64,000 nucleotides of DNA from Phyllostachys edulis (GCA_036346405.1 CM070559.1:37919889-37983888); one strand, 5' to 3'. Positions 33,560 through 44,969 are shown, counted from the first letter of the stretch. The notes: generated by a model from the letters alone, not told the origin. Numbers and translations are program-made.

Positions 33560-34160
33560 CCAGTTTCCTTTATACTGGTCGGAAGACGGGTAACATCACC
33601 TAGTCGAAGCCTCTCCTCTCTGTATGTGGTCCTGCCCATTAGAAGGAGCTTCCTAGTGTTGACTCGTTACTCACTTTTCTTTGCCAACACAAAGAGCTCG
33701 GGTTCTATTTAGTCGAAATATTTTTAAAGCCTCCTCTTTTCACCTTAGTTTATTTCTTCAGTTCTTTTGAAAAATATTCTAAGTCAAGTGCACTTTCTTA
33801 GATTTATTCAACTGCTTTTGGGGTATTCGATTCGTCTGAACTGGTCGGAGGAAGAAACACATCTAGTCGAAGTCTCTCCTCTCTGCACGTGGTCCTTCCC
33901 ACTAGAAGGAACTTCCTAGCATCGTTTAGTTTCCAATTCTTGGTACCAGGACAGACTTATCGAGTCCTCCAAAGAAGGGCGACGAATTTTTCTTTTGAAG
34001 TCCTCTCGATGTTTGTTTAACTCAAGTTCTTTGTTCTCGATTTAATTAATCTAGTCGGAGATGGTGACATCACCTAGTCGAAGACTTTCCTCTCTACATG
34101 TGGTCCTCGCCCAAGAGAAGGAACTTCCTAGTGTCGATTCGTTACTACTTTTTCGCCGAT
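33560..34160 (+). repeat. Three degenerate direct repeats downstream of pol
   Basis: CACCTAGTCGAAG..TCTCCTCTCTG.A.GTGGTCCT...AGAAGGAACTTCCTAG occurs at about 33595, 33860 and 34070, that is, at roughly 215-265-base spacing. Each contains a GGAACTTCC hairpin-like core. The block lies between integrase and the antisense gene, near its 3' end. Confidence 0.75.
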
Positions 34161-35578
34161 GCATGACAATCGTGACCAAAAACTACAAGTTAACCAAACC
34201 TCTCTGTTTTCAGAAACCCTTTTTAATACTATTTACTTAGTTTGTCTAAACAAACTAAACAAATAGTCGGGGGCTAGGATAAAGTTATTAATTTGACTTC
34301 AATTCTTAGTCTTTTATTCTGTTTTTCATTCGTTAATTATCTTTTGAGTTACTAACTACTCGACAAGATGATTTGCAGGAAAAAAAAGATGCATTATATA
34401 ATACATCAATAAAAGCTTGCTTTTCATAGGTTTTTTACAAATCACTCTGAAGAAGGAGAGCCTAGTCGCATTTCCTCCGAAACTTTTTTACCGAGTGGTT
34501 CCATTTCTTCAATAAGACGACTTGCTTCTGCTTCGGGGCAGTCGAAGTCGACTTCGATTGGTTGCACATTAAGGCTGGGGTCATGAGCTTTAAGTTTTGC
34601 CAATGCATAACTTATAGCACTTTCGACCGCCTCCTTGATGGACTCAATTTGATTGGCCTTCAGAGTGGTCACCAGTTCTTGCAAAGTCCCGACTTGTTCC
34701 CCAATAGTACTTACGTGAGCAGCTATCATATCATCTTGAGGAGCTTTTCCCTCAGTACGTAGCTCACCAAGTACATTGTTCAGGAGCGTGATATTATCTT
34801 GAAGATTAATCTTCATCGCCTCCATGACCTGTTGGGTACGAGTCGAAGCCTCGCGCAGTTGTTTGTTTTCGACCACTTGTTCTGACAAGAATAAGACCGG
34901 TCGAGTAAATAAACTTCTAGAGGAGAGAATAAAATAGTCACAGGTAAAAGAATTTCTTACCTGCTAGACGAGAATCTAACTTCTCGATTTCCGCATTATG
35001 AGAAACGACGGTCTCAGCATGCCGCTCCTTCCATAACTTGACTTCATCTGCGTTTGCCTTAGCAATGCGGATAGTCTCGTTATAGATCAAAGTCTTATCC
35101 CTAAGTTCATTTTCGAGTCTTCCCAGTTCAAGATCCATTTCTAAAAGAAGAAACGAGAATTAGAAAAGGAAGGGAACTCGTAATGGACTGCAGGAAAAGA
35201 AATGCTTACCTGATCGGCGAGATCTCAGCCTCTCAATTTCTTGATCCTTCTCTTTGGATATACGAAAAAGCTCGCGAATAACCATAGTTTTTTCCTGAAG
35301 CTGTCTCGTATCATTTTCTTTTTCTAAAAAGAAGTGACGATTAGGTAAAAATCAACAATATAAGCAGTCCTAAGTCCAGCACTTACTATTTATCTTTTCC
35401 TGTATTTCTTCAGTTGCAGAGTTAGCTTCTTTAACCTTCCTCAAGAGGAATTCTACTTGTTCACATAGCTTTCTCGACTCCTCTTTTTGATAATCGAGCG
35501 AGTCGGCCAGAGTCTTTTTGTCGCTTTTTAACCTGTAAAGGTTAAAAGTGGACATGAACATTATTAAATTGGTTGTAA

Positions 35579-35712
35579 GCTCTCCTACAACCATTGATCC
35601 AGTCGTAAGTTCTTCTACGACTATGGATCTAGTCGTAAGTTCTCCTACGACTAAGCATCTGGTCGTAAGCCTTTTACGACTAGTACCTAGTCGTGAGTTT
35701 TTCCACGACAAA
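35579..35712. repeat. Hairpin array inside intron 1 of the antisense gene
   Basis: At least four units of AGTCGTAAG-TTCTC-CTACGACTA type lie within the 286-base intron 35533-35818. They match the LTR array in core and spacing. Confidence 0.7.
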
Positions 35713-35818
35713 CCCTGTAAGCACTATATAGTCAAGTCGAAAACGACTATGAAAAATAAAGATACTCGATTGGATAATTATGAAGAGGACCAAACTGAGA
35801 GTTAAGTCGAAAAACTAC

Positions 35819-36117
35819 TTTCCCTCATCGTAGTCCCTGGTTGGGTCTTTTGGCCCCGTGTACTTCCACATAGGAGGTACTCGTTTCTTCAAAGGGCTAA
35901 TTCGACGTGTGACAAAATCCTTCACCACATGCCATCCAGTCAACCCCCCTTCTTTCAAATCCTTAATAGCTTGAATATAGGGGGCAATTCGACTGATATC
36001 TTGGGGAGTCGAATCCCACGAAGATTTCTTTTCGGCAGCCTTCCCCTGGAAGGTAAGGCTGTCTTCGGAGGTGACTTTCCAGTAAAACCACCTCTTCCTC
36101 CCTCCCTGCCATTTCTC
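35819..36117 (-). pseudogene. Antisense gene exon 1 (conserved domain)
   Basis: The frame reads RKRWFYWKVTSED, then DISRIAPYIQAIKDLKEGG, LTGWHVVKDFVTRRISPL and PMWKYTGPKDPTRDY. The donor AA|GTAGTT joins G|TTA of exon 2 as phase 2. Without splicing it meets TAG at 35815-35817. Domain recognition is from memory of the RR..PL..R..PMW.Y.G..DPTR pattern. Confidence 0.7.
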
Positions 36118-36657
36118 TCAGAAGGGGGAGATTCTTGATTGAGTTGGTGGTGGAGAAGACAAGAACTTGATGAACAGTAGATGATTTGAGGAAAAGTGTG
36201 AACCCTAAGTCTTACCCCTGGTATGTATTTATAACCGCGTGCCTTGGGCCGGAGGCATGGTATTCCAAAGGTTGCCACCGTCTCGGGAACCGCTCTAACG
36301 GACAGGCTAACGGGTGTCGTTTGAAATTCCACAACGTGTCCGTTCGAGAAAATCAGGTTTGCTTTTACACCTCAAGCGAAATTACTTCCTTGGTTAGATT
36401 CTTTTTAACCAAAGGAAATGTTAATCGGAAAGGTTTTTCTTCCGATCACCATGCTACGACCACCTTGTGATCGTAGAAATGTTCTACGACTATTTGATAG
36501 CCGTAAGCAATTTCCTTGACCAAGCATATTTCTGGTCAAAGTAGTACACTAATGACGAAGAGTTTTTCCTTCGACTATCTTTCTACGACCCTCTCGTGGT
36601 CGTAAGACCATCTATAACCCCTTTACCAAGTAAGTTGCTTTCACTTGAAGTCATAGA

Positions 36658-37385
36658 TGACGAGGATATAATAATCCTCATTTTATCTTTTATCTATATT
36701 TCTTATTAAAGGTAAATATGACGTCATATGGTCCCTGAGTATACCCCTTAAATGTTATAAGGGAAGAGCCTATTGGATGGTCGTAAGTTCTTCTACGACC
36801 ACCCCCATAGTCGTAAGTTATGCTACGACTACCCCATAGTCGTAAGTCTTGCTACGACTACCTCATAGTCGTAGGTTCTTCTACGACTAGGTCAGCTATG
36901 ACCACCCTATGATCAATTAAACCTACAGACAAGTAGGCCCAATTGATTAAGGGATTCAAACAGTCATCATACGTTGTTACTCTGCCAAGTAATAGCACGT
37001 AATGCTCTATTATCTCTGGTATATAGTTGTTAGGCGACGTGGAGGAGTTAATACGCCGGTGATTACTACCAACGTGCGCCCATTACAGGATGTGATGAGG
37101 CGCCGCTTCACTGAGAAACCGCCGCCTTTACGCACTATATAAAGGCGTAATCGAGAGGGAAGAGGCGATGAGAAATACAAGCACTATCATCTGTAATAGT
37201 CTCGAGTTTTTCCTCGATTGTTCGAATACACTCAATACCATACACACAGGAGTAGGGTTATTATTCTCTCCTGAGAAGACTCGAACTCAGATAAAATCCC
37301 GTGTCAATCTCTCTGCGTGATTTCATTCTAGGAGACCCCCCGAATCAAACAATCTTTACGCAAGTTCGGTTCTAAAACACCGACA
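36658..37385 (+). repeat. Tat element 3' LTR
   Basis: This 728-bp copy of the 5' LTR starts TGACGAGGATATAATAATCC and ends AAAACACCGACA, keeping the proper CA end that the 5' LTR has lost. Its hairpin array is at 36779-36890. The AGTAT duplication follows. Confidence 0.93.
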
Positions 37386-37654
37386 AGTATGGAAATCAAA
37401 TTGCTATTTATATTTTATTCCAAATTTCGGTTATTTTTATTATACTTAACATGGACATTTTCTGGTAATTTAGATCATTATAATCTGGACCCACCACGTT
37501 CAACGTTGTAGACCTTTCTCTTTTTCCTCGTATTAACGTGGGAATTTCTAACCCTTGAGAGCGAATGTGGTGGCTTCTTTTTTCTTATGGTTTAATAAGA
37601 TCATAAATATTTATTTTGAATTATATTTATTTAGAGATTTTACTTAGGAATTCT
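37386..37654 (+). repeat. Helitron-like unit 2, continued
   Basis: After the Tat element the AT-rich array resumes and is followed by the shared tail (ATCATTATAATCTGGACCCACCACG, GTAGACCTTTCTCTTTTTCC, AACGTGGGAATTTCTA) also found at 24331-24460 and 39832-39960. Confidence 0.6.
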
Positions 37655-39604
37655 ATTGGACTAGAACGACGACTAGAAGGGGTGAATAGGAGCATTACTC
37701 TTTTTTGACCCCGACCGATTTCAACTTCTTATTCTCCTCAGTAGCTATAGAATCCAAGAGGATCAGAAACACAAGAACAACAGAAGTCTTGCGTTGAAAT
37801 CAATGAACACCTAGGCAAAAACCCCACAACACGACACTAAGGCCGGTCTAATTGTTCCCACTTGGTCGGTCTCGATCAATGTCCACCACCGACCGTGGTG
37901 GGCACCTAAGAGCAGCCCGCGAAGATCACAAGAAGACCTAACTTTCAAATCTGTGATGCAAATACCCATAAATTTCAACCATAACTCATCGAAAAGATCA
38001 AGAATTTGGTGGGCTCCACGAATTTCTTAGATGAGATTAAGAAGGCACAAGAATGAGGAAATTCGAACTTTGATCCAGAAACTTGCTTGTGGGGGTGGAT
38101 GATGGTCAAGATGACCCTAAATGGATTCCCACACGTCCTAGCAGGCTAGATCATAGGAAAAGACCCAAGGAAACCAAGGGAAAACACAAAACCCCAAAAG
38201 ACATCAAAGAGAGAGCAAGAACAAGAGAGAGGACTCATCTTAGAGGAAATCTTGCGTGGATCAATTCAAGAGATTATTGGTTTACAGTCACTCCACCATA
38301 TAAGACAAAAAATTAACACTTGAGCACTCAATCAATCCATCTATCACAAACCCTAGTCTCTCCACTTTCCTCTCCTAGCCCAAAATCATAAATTAAGGTT
38401 TCCTAGACTTGAGGCTTGATGGGTTGAGGGTGCAAATCCTGCACATCTCACTTTTATAGTAGAGACTAGGTTTAGAGAGAAAACATTATCGGGCACCCGT
38501 TAAGCCCACACACAAACGGGTGTACAGTCATCCACACTTGTTAAAGCAAATGATGAACTAAGCTTCCCGAATCCGTCTCTTTGTGAACTCCATCTTTACT
38601 TGATCTAAACCGCCTCTCCTTGCGCTGTCTTGCGCCGTGGTTTCCGCAAAGGTCACCGACCTGGTATTTTGGTGAAGATACCAAAATACCCCTTCTCGAT
38701 TCTTTTCTGAAGATCGAGTCCAATCATCGTGAAGCAATCCCATATTTCACCACGTGTTGGTTGATCAATGGCTCTCTTCACGTCGGCAAGTCTTTCTCAT
38801 CCGGCTCCCACCAAACCACCATAGCACTTGCACCAACCCCCGCGCCACTTGATGCAATCTGTCGCATCGAACCTCTCATTCAATCATCATTATACATCTT
38901 GCGTCATGCTTGAGTACTGACTTTACTCGGCATCCTTGATCATTCTAAACCTCAACTCTCCTAGCCTAATCCCGATCATACTCGCTGTTGACCGTCATTG
39001 ACTCCAAGCCTCCTGCACAACAATAGACCAAGAAATCGTTTCCGGGCATAAATTCTTCGCAACTTAACCCACGTTAGCCAAAACATACATCATGCAACAC
39101 ATATGCACTGAAAACCATGACTTTGGCCTAACCCATGAAGTTCACCGCCGCCTCAGCGCATTAGCTGGGCCTGGCTGGTTAGAATGCTTAGGGACTTAGC
39201 CAGATTTTCAGCCCTGAAAATCTGCACCCCCTCTGGAACTTTCAGATTCTATCTATTTTCGGCTCGAAACTCCAAAAATCATCAGACCAAGTACAAACGC
39301 ATCCTCTCACCTACTGTCATACGTTATTTTTGAATGATTGCCAAAATTTGCATTTTCATTTTGGCCAGTTAGACTGCTATCATGTGGCCGGTCTAACCTC
39401 TAGCCTCTCGGTCGGTCTGACCACCACACATGGCTGGTCAGACCACTGGCATAGGTCGGTCAGACTGCCACCTTGGGCGGTCTGACCTCCTGAGGTCTCA
39501 CAGCAGTCTAAATTTTCTAAAAACAAGGGTTTCACCAAACGCCTCGACGTTATTGCCAATTGTTCAATATACTAAGATTAGGAGCATATCCCCATCACAT
39601 CCAA
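37655..39604 (-). mobile_element. Solo LTR, 2-kb family (copy C), minus strand
   Basis: On the plus strand it begins TTGGACTAGAACGACGACTAG and ends GAGCATATCCCCATCACATCC, the reverse of copies A and B. The promoter region lies near 38450 (ACTTTTATAGTAGAG, i.e. TATAAAA on minus). Ends are slightly eroded and sit in AT-rich DNA, so the duplication is not clear. Confidence 0.82.
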
Positions 39605-40090
39605 AATTTTTTATAGAAATCAAATTGCTAATTTTATTTTTTTATTCTAAATTTCAGTTATTTTTGGTCAGAACTCATATACAAATCCAATTGCTAATTT
39701 TTATTCCAATTATATTTATTCAAGTGATTTTACTTAGGTATTCTTATGGAAATCAAATTGCTAATTCTATTTTATTTTTTAATTCTGAATTTAAGTTATT
39801 TTTATTGTACTTCACATGGACCTTTTCTTTTAATCTAGACCATTATAATATGGACCCATCATGATCAACGATGTAGATCTTTCTTTTTTTTCTCCGATTA
39901 ATGCGAGAATTTATAGTCCTTGAGAGCGAACATAGTGACTTCTTTTGCTTCTACTTTGATAATAGTAAGATAATAATAATGGACAGATAGATAGATTAGG
40001 TGTTGAGACCTAAGCGTTGATTTTTTATTGGATGGTCCCTGAAAACGTGCCGTTCAGGCCCTGTTTTGAGTTTTGAACGGCACGGCGGAG
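39605..40090 (+). repeat. Helitron-like unit, third tail copy
   Basis: The AT-rich array (39605-39800) is followed by the shared tail ATCTAGACCATTATAATATGG ... GATGTAGATCTTTC at 39832-39960. The terminal hairpin plus CTAG seen at 24473-24494 is not present here. The rest, to 40090, has no recognised feature. Confidence 0.55.
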
Positions 40091-40098
40091 GATATGAG
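40091..40098. repeat. hAT target duplication GATATGAG (left copy)
   Basis: Repeated exactly at 42919-42926. Confidence 0.85.
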
Positions 40099-42918
40099 TT
40101 GGGCTGGAAACAAGCCAAGCCGAGCAGGCTTGAGCCAAGCTCGCCCAGGCTCGGTCAGAACTTTGGCTCAGCTCGTTTAGAAAACGAGCTCGAAAGCCGG
40201 CTCGGCTCGGCTCGGCTAAAAAAAAAGCTCGAGTTGGCTCAAAAAACTCGTTTGAGCCAGTGACCTCCTAGGCCCAGAAACAAAGGCAGAATGTGATTAT
40301 GTGAACAATCCAATCATCATAAACAAAGACAGAAACATAACAGTCCATAATCCATACAAGCATTCATCATAGATTCATAATCCATTCAATTGAAAGACTA
40401 ACACTTAATATTTAACAGTCCATAACTACAAATAACAGTCCATAGCTCCATTCTCCATATAACATAACAGTCCATCCATTGATCCATCATCCATATAACA
40501 GTCCATGGATCTATGCTAAGTAGTAAGCACTAAGCACTTAATGTACAAGAGTTCAAAATAACAGTCTAAAGTCTAAACTCCAAAATGAAAGGTCCTCTTG
40601 GCCCGATGTCATAGCGTATTGGTGTCATCTTGTCATCCGAAACATCCAATAATCCTACAAAAACAATGCAGAATCAGCCGAAACGGCACCAAGTTGACAA
40701 CCACATGAACACTACCAATCTACCATGACAGGACCGAAATGGCACCAAGTTGACAACCACATGAACACTACCAATCTACCATGACAGACACAACGATTTT
40801 TTTTTTTTTGGGGGGGGGCGATGTACATATGCTTAAGTTGGCATAAATCAAAGACAATATCATTTTTAGCTTCTGGAATTTAAAGATGTACTCTATATAA
40901 TTCACATTACAAGTCATTCTAGACTTCTACTTTTGTTCCACATTATAAGTCATTCTACACTTATTATATGAATATGCCACACTCTTTCCATCGGATAACC
41001 TTCATTTAATCTGCAAATAAGTGACTCCATAAAGACTTCCTTATTCTTCTATAATAATTAGAACATGTTGTCAGAGTGCAATAGTGATACAAATATCCAA
41101 ATCTCATGAGCTTTTTCATAAGAATGACATACATAGCCAAATCTTGCTTGCTTGCATGAAGAGGATAACATAAGCCAAAGAAAATAAACATGACAGAAAA
41201 GGGAAATCAGAGATTATATGTAGTAATAGTGTAACATGAACACTTGCATCTACTGAGCAGATTCCAGCATTTTGACAAAGTCCTCATAGACCAATATAGG
41301 ACTAAACACTTGCCTAATTTTTTTTGTCAAGTTATTGTGGCTATTGTTGGACACTATATGTCTATTAAAGATCTAGTAAGCTGCAAATTGATGTGCAGTT
41401 CGGCATTATGCATCAATGAAGTAAAAGAGCACTTGATATATCTAAAACATTGTATATTTGTTATGAAGTAAAAGAGCACTTAGAAGTAGTAGCACTCACT
41501 AGTTGCTCTCCATGATGCTTTGAGGAAATCAAATGGTCTCAACATCATTCTCATCATCTTTTTCCTTAAAATAACAATAATAATCGAGTTAGCCATGATA
41601 TGAGCAAAAAGATTAGAAAAGACATATTAAAGTATGCAAGATTAAAAAATTGGTAAAACAGTGAATAAAACAGTGTATATATATGAATAACATTCAGAAA
41701 ATAGTGAATACATATTGAAGAGGCAATGACAGCAACCTCAAACTCAATTACACTTATCACAGTATGATTCTGATTCTAGCACTTCCTATCACTTAAAACT
41801 CAATTGCACTAAATCGTATGCAGGCAAGCAGCTCAACCAGAACTAATCAAGTCGCTAGAAACTGACTAATTTATTACTTTTGAATTGGATGGTCCAACAA
41901 ATAAATCATGCCATGTATTTTATAAGCATTACTACAATCTACAAAGCTAAAATGGGAATTCAAAATTTATAAGCATTACTACAACCATGTATCGATCATA
42001 CTGCACCAAGAACAAACCAGACCATGCATATGAAATTTGTTCTTAATGTCTGACCCCTAGACAAGTGATAACTGGGGATACTGGGGTCTCTCAAGTCTCA
42101 ACCCAAGTACACAACAATTTGACAACAACTACAATATGTGACTACAAAATCATTCACAAAACGAGTCTGTCGAAATCATTCAACAAAAACAAAATCATTC
42201 ACAAAACGAGTCTTTTTGAACCTAACTGGAGAGTCTGCCACTGCCGGTTTGCCGAGTTCAGGAGCCGGCACGCCTGCTAGTGCCGAGGCGGAGGCCCCAA
42301 CGTCAACTGCCTTCTTCCCTCGCACACGAGACTCCATGCTCCATTGCCTATTCATGGGAGTCCGGGGTTTGATGAGACGGAGGAGTGGGGGAAGCACGGG
42401 GCGAGCGGACTACGGAGGACGGGGTGGCGAGTCAGTGACGCGAAGGACAGGGGGAAGCACGGGTCGAGCGACGTAGTGCACGGGGCGGGGTGGAGCACGG
42501 CTGCACCTACATGGGCCAGAGGGCGAGGGGAGCATGGGGCCAGGGGGAGGATAGGGGCCACAGGGTGCGGCAGTGCAGTGGTCGGTGGACGAAGCACGGT
42601 GGCACGGTGGAAGGGGATCGGGGTGAGTCGCTGTCGACGTGGTAGGGTTAGGTTGGGGAATGGCCGAATGGGGGCGACCGGGCGAGGCGAGGGTTTAGGG
42701 GAATGGGCTGTGCACTGGCACTGGGCTTGGGGCGAGGATGGGGAATTGGTTGTTGGGCCTGGGCTTTGGGCGGCTGGGCTTGCCGAAACGACAAGTCAAT
42801 TTAGGCTTGCGAGCCGGCTCGAGCTTGGCTTGATATTTTGTGGAGCCAGACACTAGACTCGGATCGGTTCGTAACGAGCCCGAGCTGGCTCATGAGCTTC
42901 GAGCTGTTTACAACCCTA
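40099..42918. mobile_element. Non-autonomous hAT transposon, 2.8 kb
   Basis: Ends are TTGGGCTGGAAACAAGC on the left and GCTGTTTACAACCCTA on the right, imperfect inverted repeats, with an exact 8-bp duplication. Both sub-ends are rich in GCTCGAG / CTCGGCTC / GAGCCGGCTCG motifs, typical of hAT subterminal regions. No transposase (no hATC dimerisation motif) is visible. The 42200-42860 part is GC-rich with a Gly/Arg-rich frame (42344-42856) of no recognised family. Confidence 0.85.
40677..40791. repeat. Two-copy tandem repeat of about 55 bp
   Basis: GGCACCAAGTTGACAACCAC ... ATCTACCATGACAG occurs twice back to back inside the hAT, nearly identical, followed by a T-run and G-run at about 40798-40818. 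Confidence 0.85.
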
Positions 42919-42926
42919 GATATGAG

Positions 42927-43495
42927 TTCCAATTAAGCAGGTGTTGGGGGTGGACGTTGCGGCCGGCACGACGATGGAGAGGGAGCTGCATATATGCAGC
43001 ACGCATAGGATGCATGCATGCGGTGTGGTAGGATAGTGGCGCACGCATGTGCACGTCGCCCTCGCCCCATGGACAGAATTGAACCTCATGCACGTGTATT
43101 CCCGCAGTGTCGACTCCACCACCAGTAGTCCCCGCCCATCTCTCTTTCGCTTTCTCTCGTTTTCTCTCCCTATATGAGATGAGATGAAGGCTGGGCTGAG
43201 CCTGGCGTAGACGATCGACACTCACTCATTGCTCGCTTGTGTGCTCTCTCTCTCTCTCTCCTTGCACGGAGTGAGCGATAGACATATGTTAAATGGTCAC
43301 CGACCGGGGTCAATTAGCTGAGCGCGATTGATGGTATGTGTTTGTTGTGCAACTTAATTAGACATGGGAGCCATGCACACGTACAATCCCACATGCTTCT
43401 TCTCGACTTCCCTGTGTAAATACAGTGCCTCATTTTGGACGAGCGAGAGAGACAGTCGAACTGAGGTGATCACCGGTAAGACTGCGATGACCATA
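42927..43495. other. Intergenic DNA, no gene seen
   Basis: Contains a short CT microsatellite (about 43240-43261) and GC-rich stretches with open frames in both strands, none with a domain. Confidence 0.5.
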
Positions 43496-44115
43496 ATTTG
43501 GAGTTTTTTTTCCTGTGATTTGCCAGAATGGCTGTCCTCACGTGTTATTTGTAAAAATGACACTTTATCGTATGGTCACCGTGCGGCCAGCCCTCCCCTC
43601 CTAACACTAGCCACCTCTCGCACGGCCACTGTGCGGTGAAGCTCACTCCCGCACGGTGGTTGTGCGGTTTTGGCTCACACGTTGTCACGCCACGGACCTC
43701 GACCGTGACCGCTATCATGTGGCCGTGCTACGTGGCGTGATGGAGTGTTTTTGTCTCTTTGGTCATGCCACAACGCACAGCGTGACAAAAACACTCAGTC
43801 ACGTAGCACGACGTGGCCAAAGCTACCACGATAGCCCTCCGAGCCAATACACGCCTGTTTTTTTGGCTAAGTCATGTCACGCCAAGAGAGGTGACGTGAC
43901 AGAACTTGTTTGCCACACCGAGGTCCGTGGCGTGACAACATGTGAGCCAAAACTGCATGGCCACCGTGTGGGAGGTGGCAAATGTCGGGAGGGGAGGGCT
44001 AGCCACACGGTGACCGTGTGGCAGAGTGTCATTTTTGCAAATAACACACGATGACAGTTATTCTTGCAAATACGCGGGGCAAAAGCGACAATAAGGCTAA
44101 AAACTCCGTAATTTG
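43496..44115. mobile_element. Foldback (long inverted repeat) MITE-like element
   Basis: The left arm (TTTGGAGTTTTTTTTCC ... GTTATTTGTAAAAATGACAC ... GGTCACCGTGCGGCCAGCC) is the inverse of the right arm (GGCTAGCCACACGGTGACC ... GTGTCATTTTTGCAAATAAC ... AAAAACTCCGTAATTT). Arms are over 150 bases and imperfect, with further internal pairing on CACGG/CCGTG and GGCGTGAC/GTCACGCC. TAATTT flanks both sides, possibly the duplication. No coding. Confidence 0.75.
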
Positions 44116-44582
44116 ATTGTATGTATGTACGTACGCTAGGTTGACGGCACGCGGTGTGATTCATGCATGCATACATGCATGTATATATCTGCCGAGGGCA
44201 TGGACTGGGCGCCATCGGTTTTTGCCCGATTGGAAATTGGAAGCTCCCATATGAGGACATTTCTTTCAAGTATGCATTCCAGCTGATTCAGAATCTAAAA
44301 AGAAAGAAAGAAATGAAAGTGACAAGTTGTTCTCAAGAAGCAGTGCTAACTAGTAAGAGAGTGAAGATAACTTTCACCATGCTGTTGACTTGCACATTGT
44401 GATTGAACTCGAACATCGTGTGATGTAGAGAACCTTGTCCATACTCATGCACATGTTTTAGCTTCCATTCATAACATTAAGTTTCAAAACCATGGGAATA
44501 ATACCCTCCATAGGGTAAAACACAGTACATGACAAACACCTAGCTAGTCATGATGTTTTCGAGCAACAGTCTTTGACAATGA
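44116..44582. other. Intergenic DNA, no gene seen
   Basis: No recognised repeat or frame of interest. Confidence 0.5.
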
Positions 44583-44969
44583 TGTTGGACCCAGGGGTCG
44601 ACTAGAAAGGGTTGAATAAGCATCATATAATCAACGGTCTCTTTAAAATCTTTTGCCTTAAGGAGTTTAAGATTCTTGCACCCCAATAGGTATGTGGAGT
44701 TGTGAAGATTAGATGGAATCATTCAAACAAGAACAAGGCAACAACAAGATCAAGACTCGCCAAAAACCCCCACTAGACTGGTCAGACCGGGTGAATAGTA
44801 GTGGTCAAACTGGGTGAACAGTAAAATCAGGGCAGAACTGAATTTCTGCACGATTTAAAAATCACAAATTGATCCAACTTTTGATCCACAACTCCAAACT
44901 TCATAAAACTTGAAACACATCTTCTCTAGGATGTCATGAACTTATTCTAGTCAAAGATCTTGAAGATGA
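44583..44969 (-). mobile_element. 2-kb-family LTR fragment (copy D), first piece
   Basis: Begins TGTTGGACCCAGGGGTCGAC, the reverse of the family's right end, and contains GGTCAGACCGGGTGAATAG-type motifs. It is cut at 44969 by the gypsy LTR. Further pieces lie at 51398-51824 and 55658-56099. Confidence 0.8.

Larger units (their letters stand above)
34442..36117 (-). pseudogene. Antisense accessory gene of the Tat element (five-exon model)
   Basis: Exons on the minus strand: 36117-35819, 35532-35387, 35323-35210, 35140-34961, 34881-34442. All introns have GT...AG ends and the joined frame is open for about 392 codons to TGA at 34442-34444. Exon 1 has GGLTGWHVVKDFVTRRISPL and MWKYTGPKDPTR, the signature of the plant 'putative gypsy type transposon' family found on the antisense strand of Tat-like elements. 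Exons 2-5 encode charged heptad-rich helices, probably coiled coil. Introns 2-4 are all phase 1 and 63-79 bases long. The N-terminus upstream of 36117 is unclear because a TGA precedes it, so the gene may be 5'-incomplete. Role unknown. Confidence 0.7.
26522..37385 (+). mobile_element. Complete Tat-lineage Ty3/gypsy retrotransposon, mutated
   Basis: The 10,864-bp element has 725/728-bp LTRs, an exact AGTAT duplication, an Asp-tRNA-type primer site, gag-protease, reverse transcriptase, RNase H, an additional archaeal-type RNase H, integrase remnants, a repeat block, and an antisense multi-exon gene before the 3' LTR. A DGGSS protease, a second RNase H and an antisense gene are Tat features. 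Pol is frameshifted several times, so it is non-autonomous now. It sits inside the Helitron-like AT-rich array. Confidence 0.93.

Noticed and set aside
35955..36332. 125-codon minus-strand frame upstream of the antisense gene as its N-terminus
   Set aside because: It is in a different phase from the conserved domain (RKRWFYWKV...PMWKYTG) in the same DNA; the conserved phase is the real one, though an upstream exon may use part of this region.
42344..42856. 170-codon Gly/Arg-rich frame inside the 2.8-kb hAT as its transposase
   Set aside because: It lacks any hAT transposase motif, including the C-terminal dimerisation region, and sits in GC-rich low-complexity sequence.
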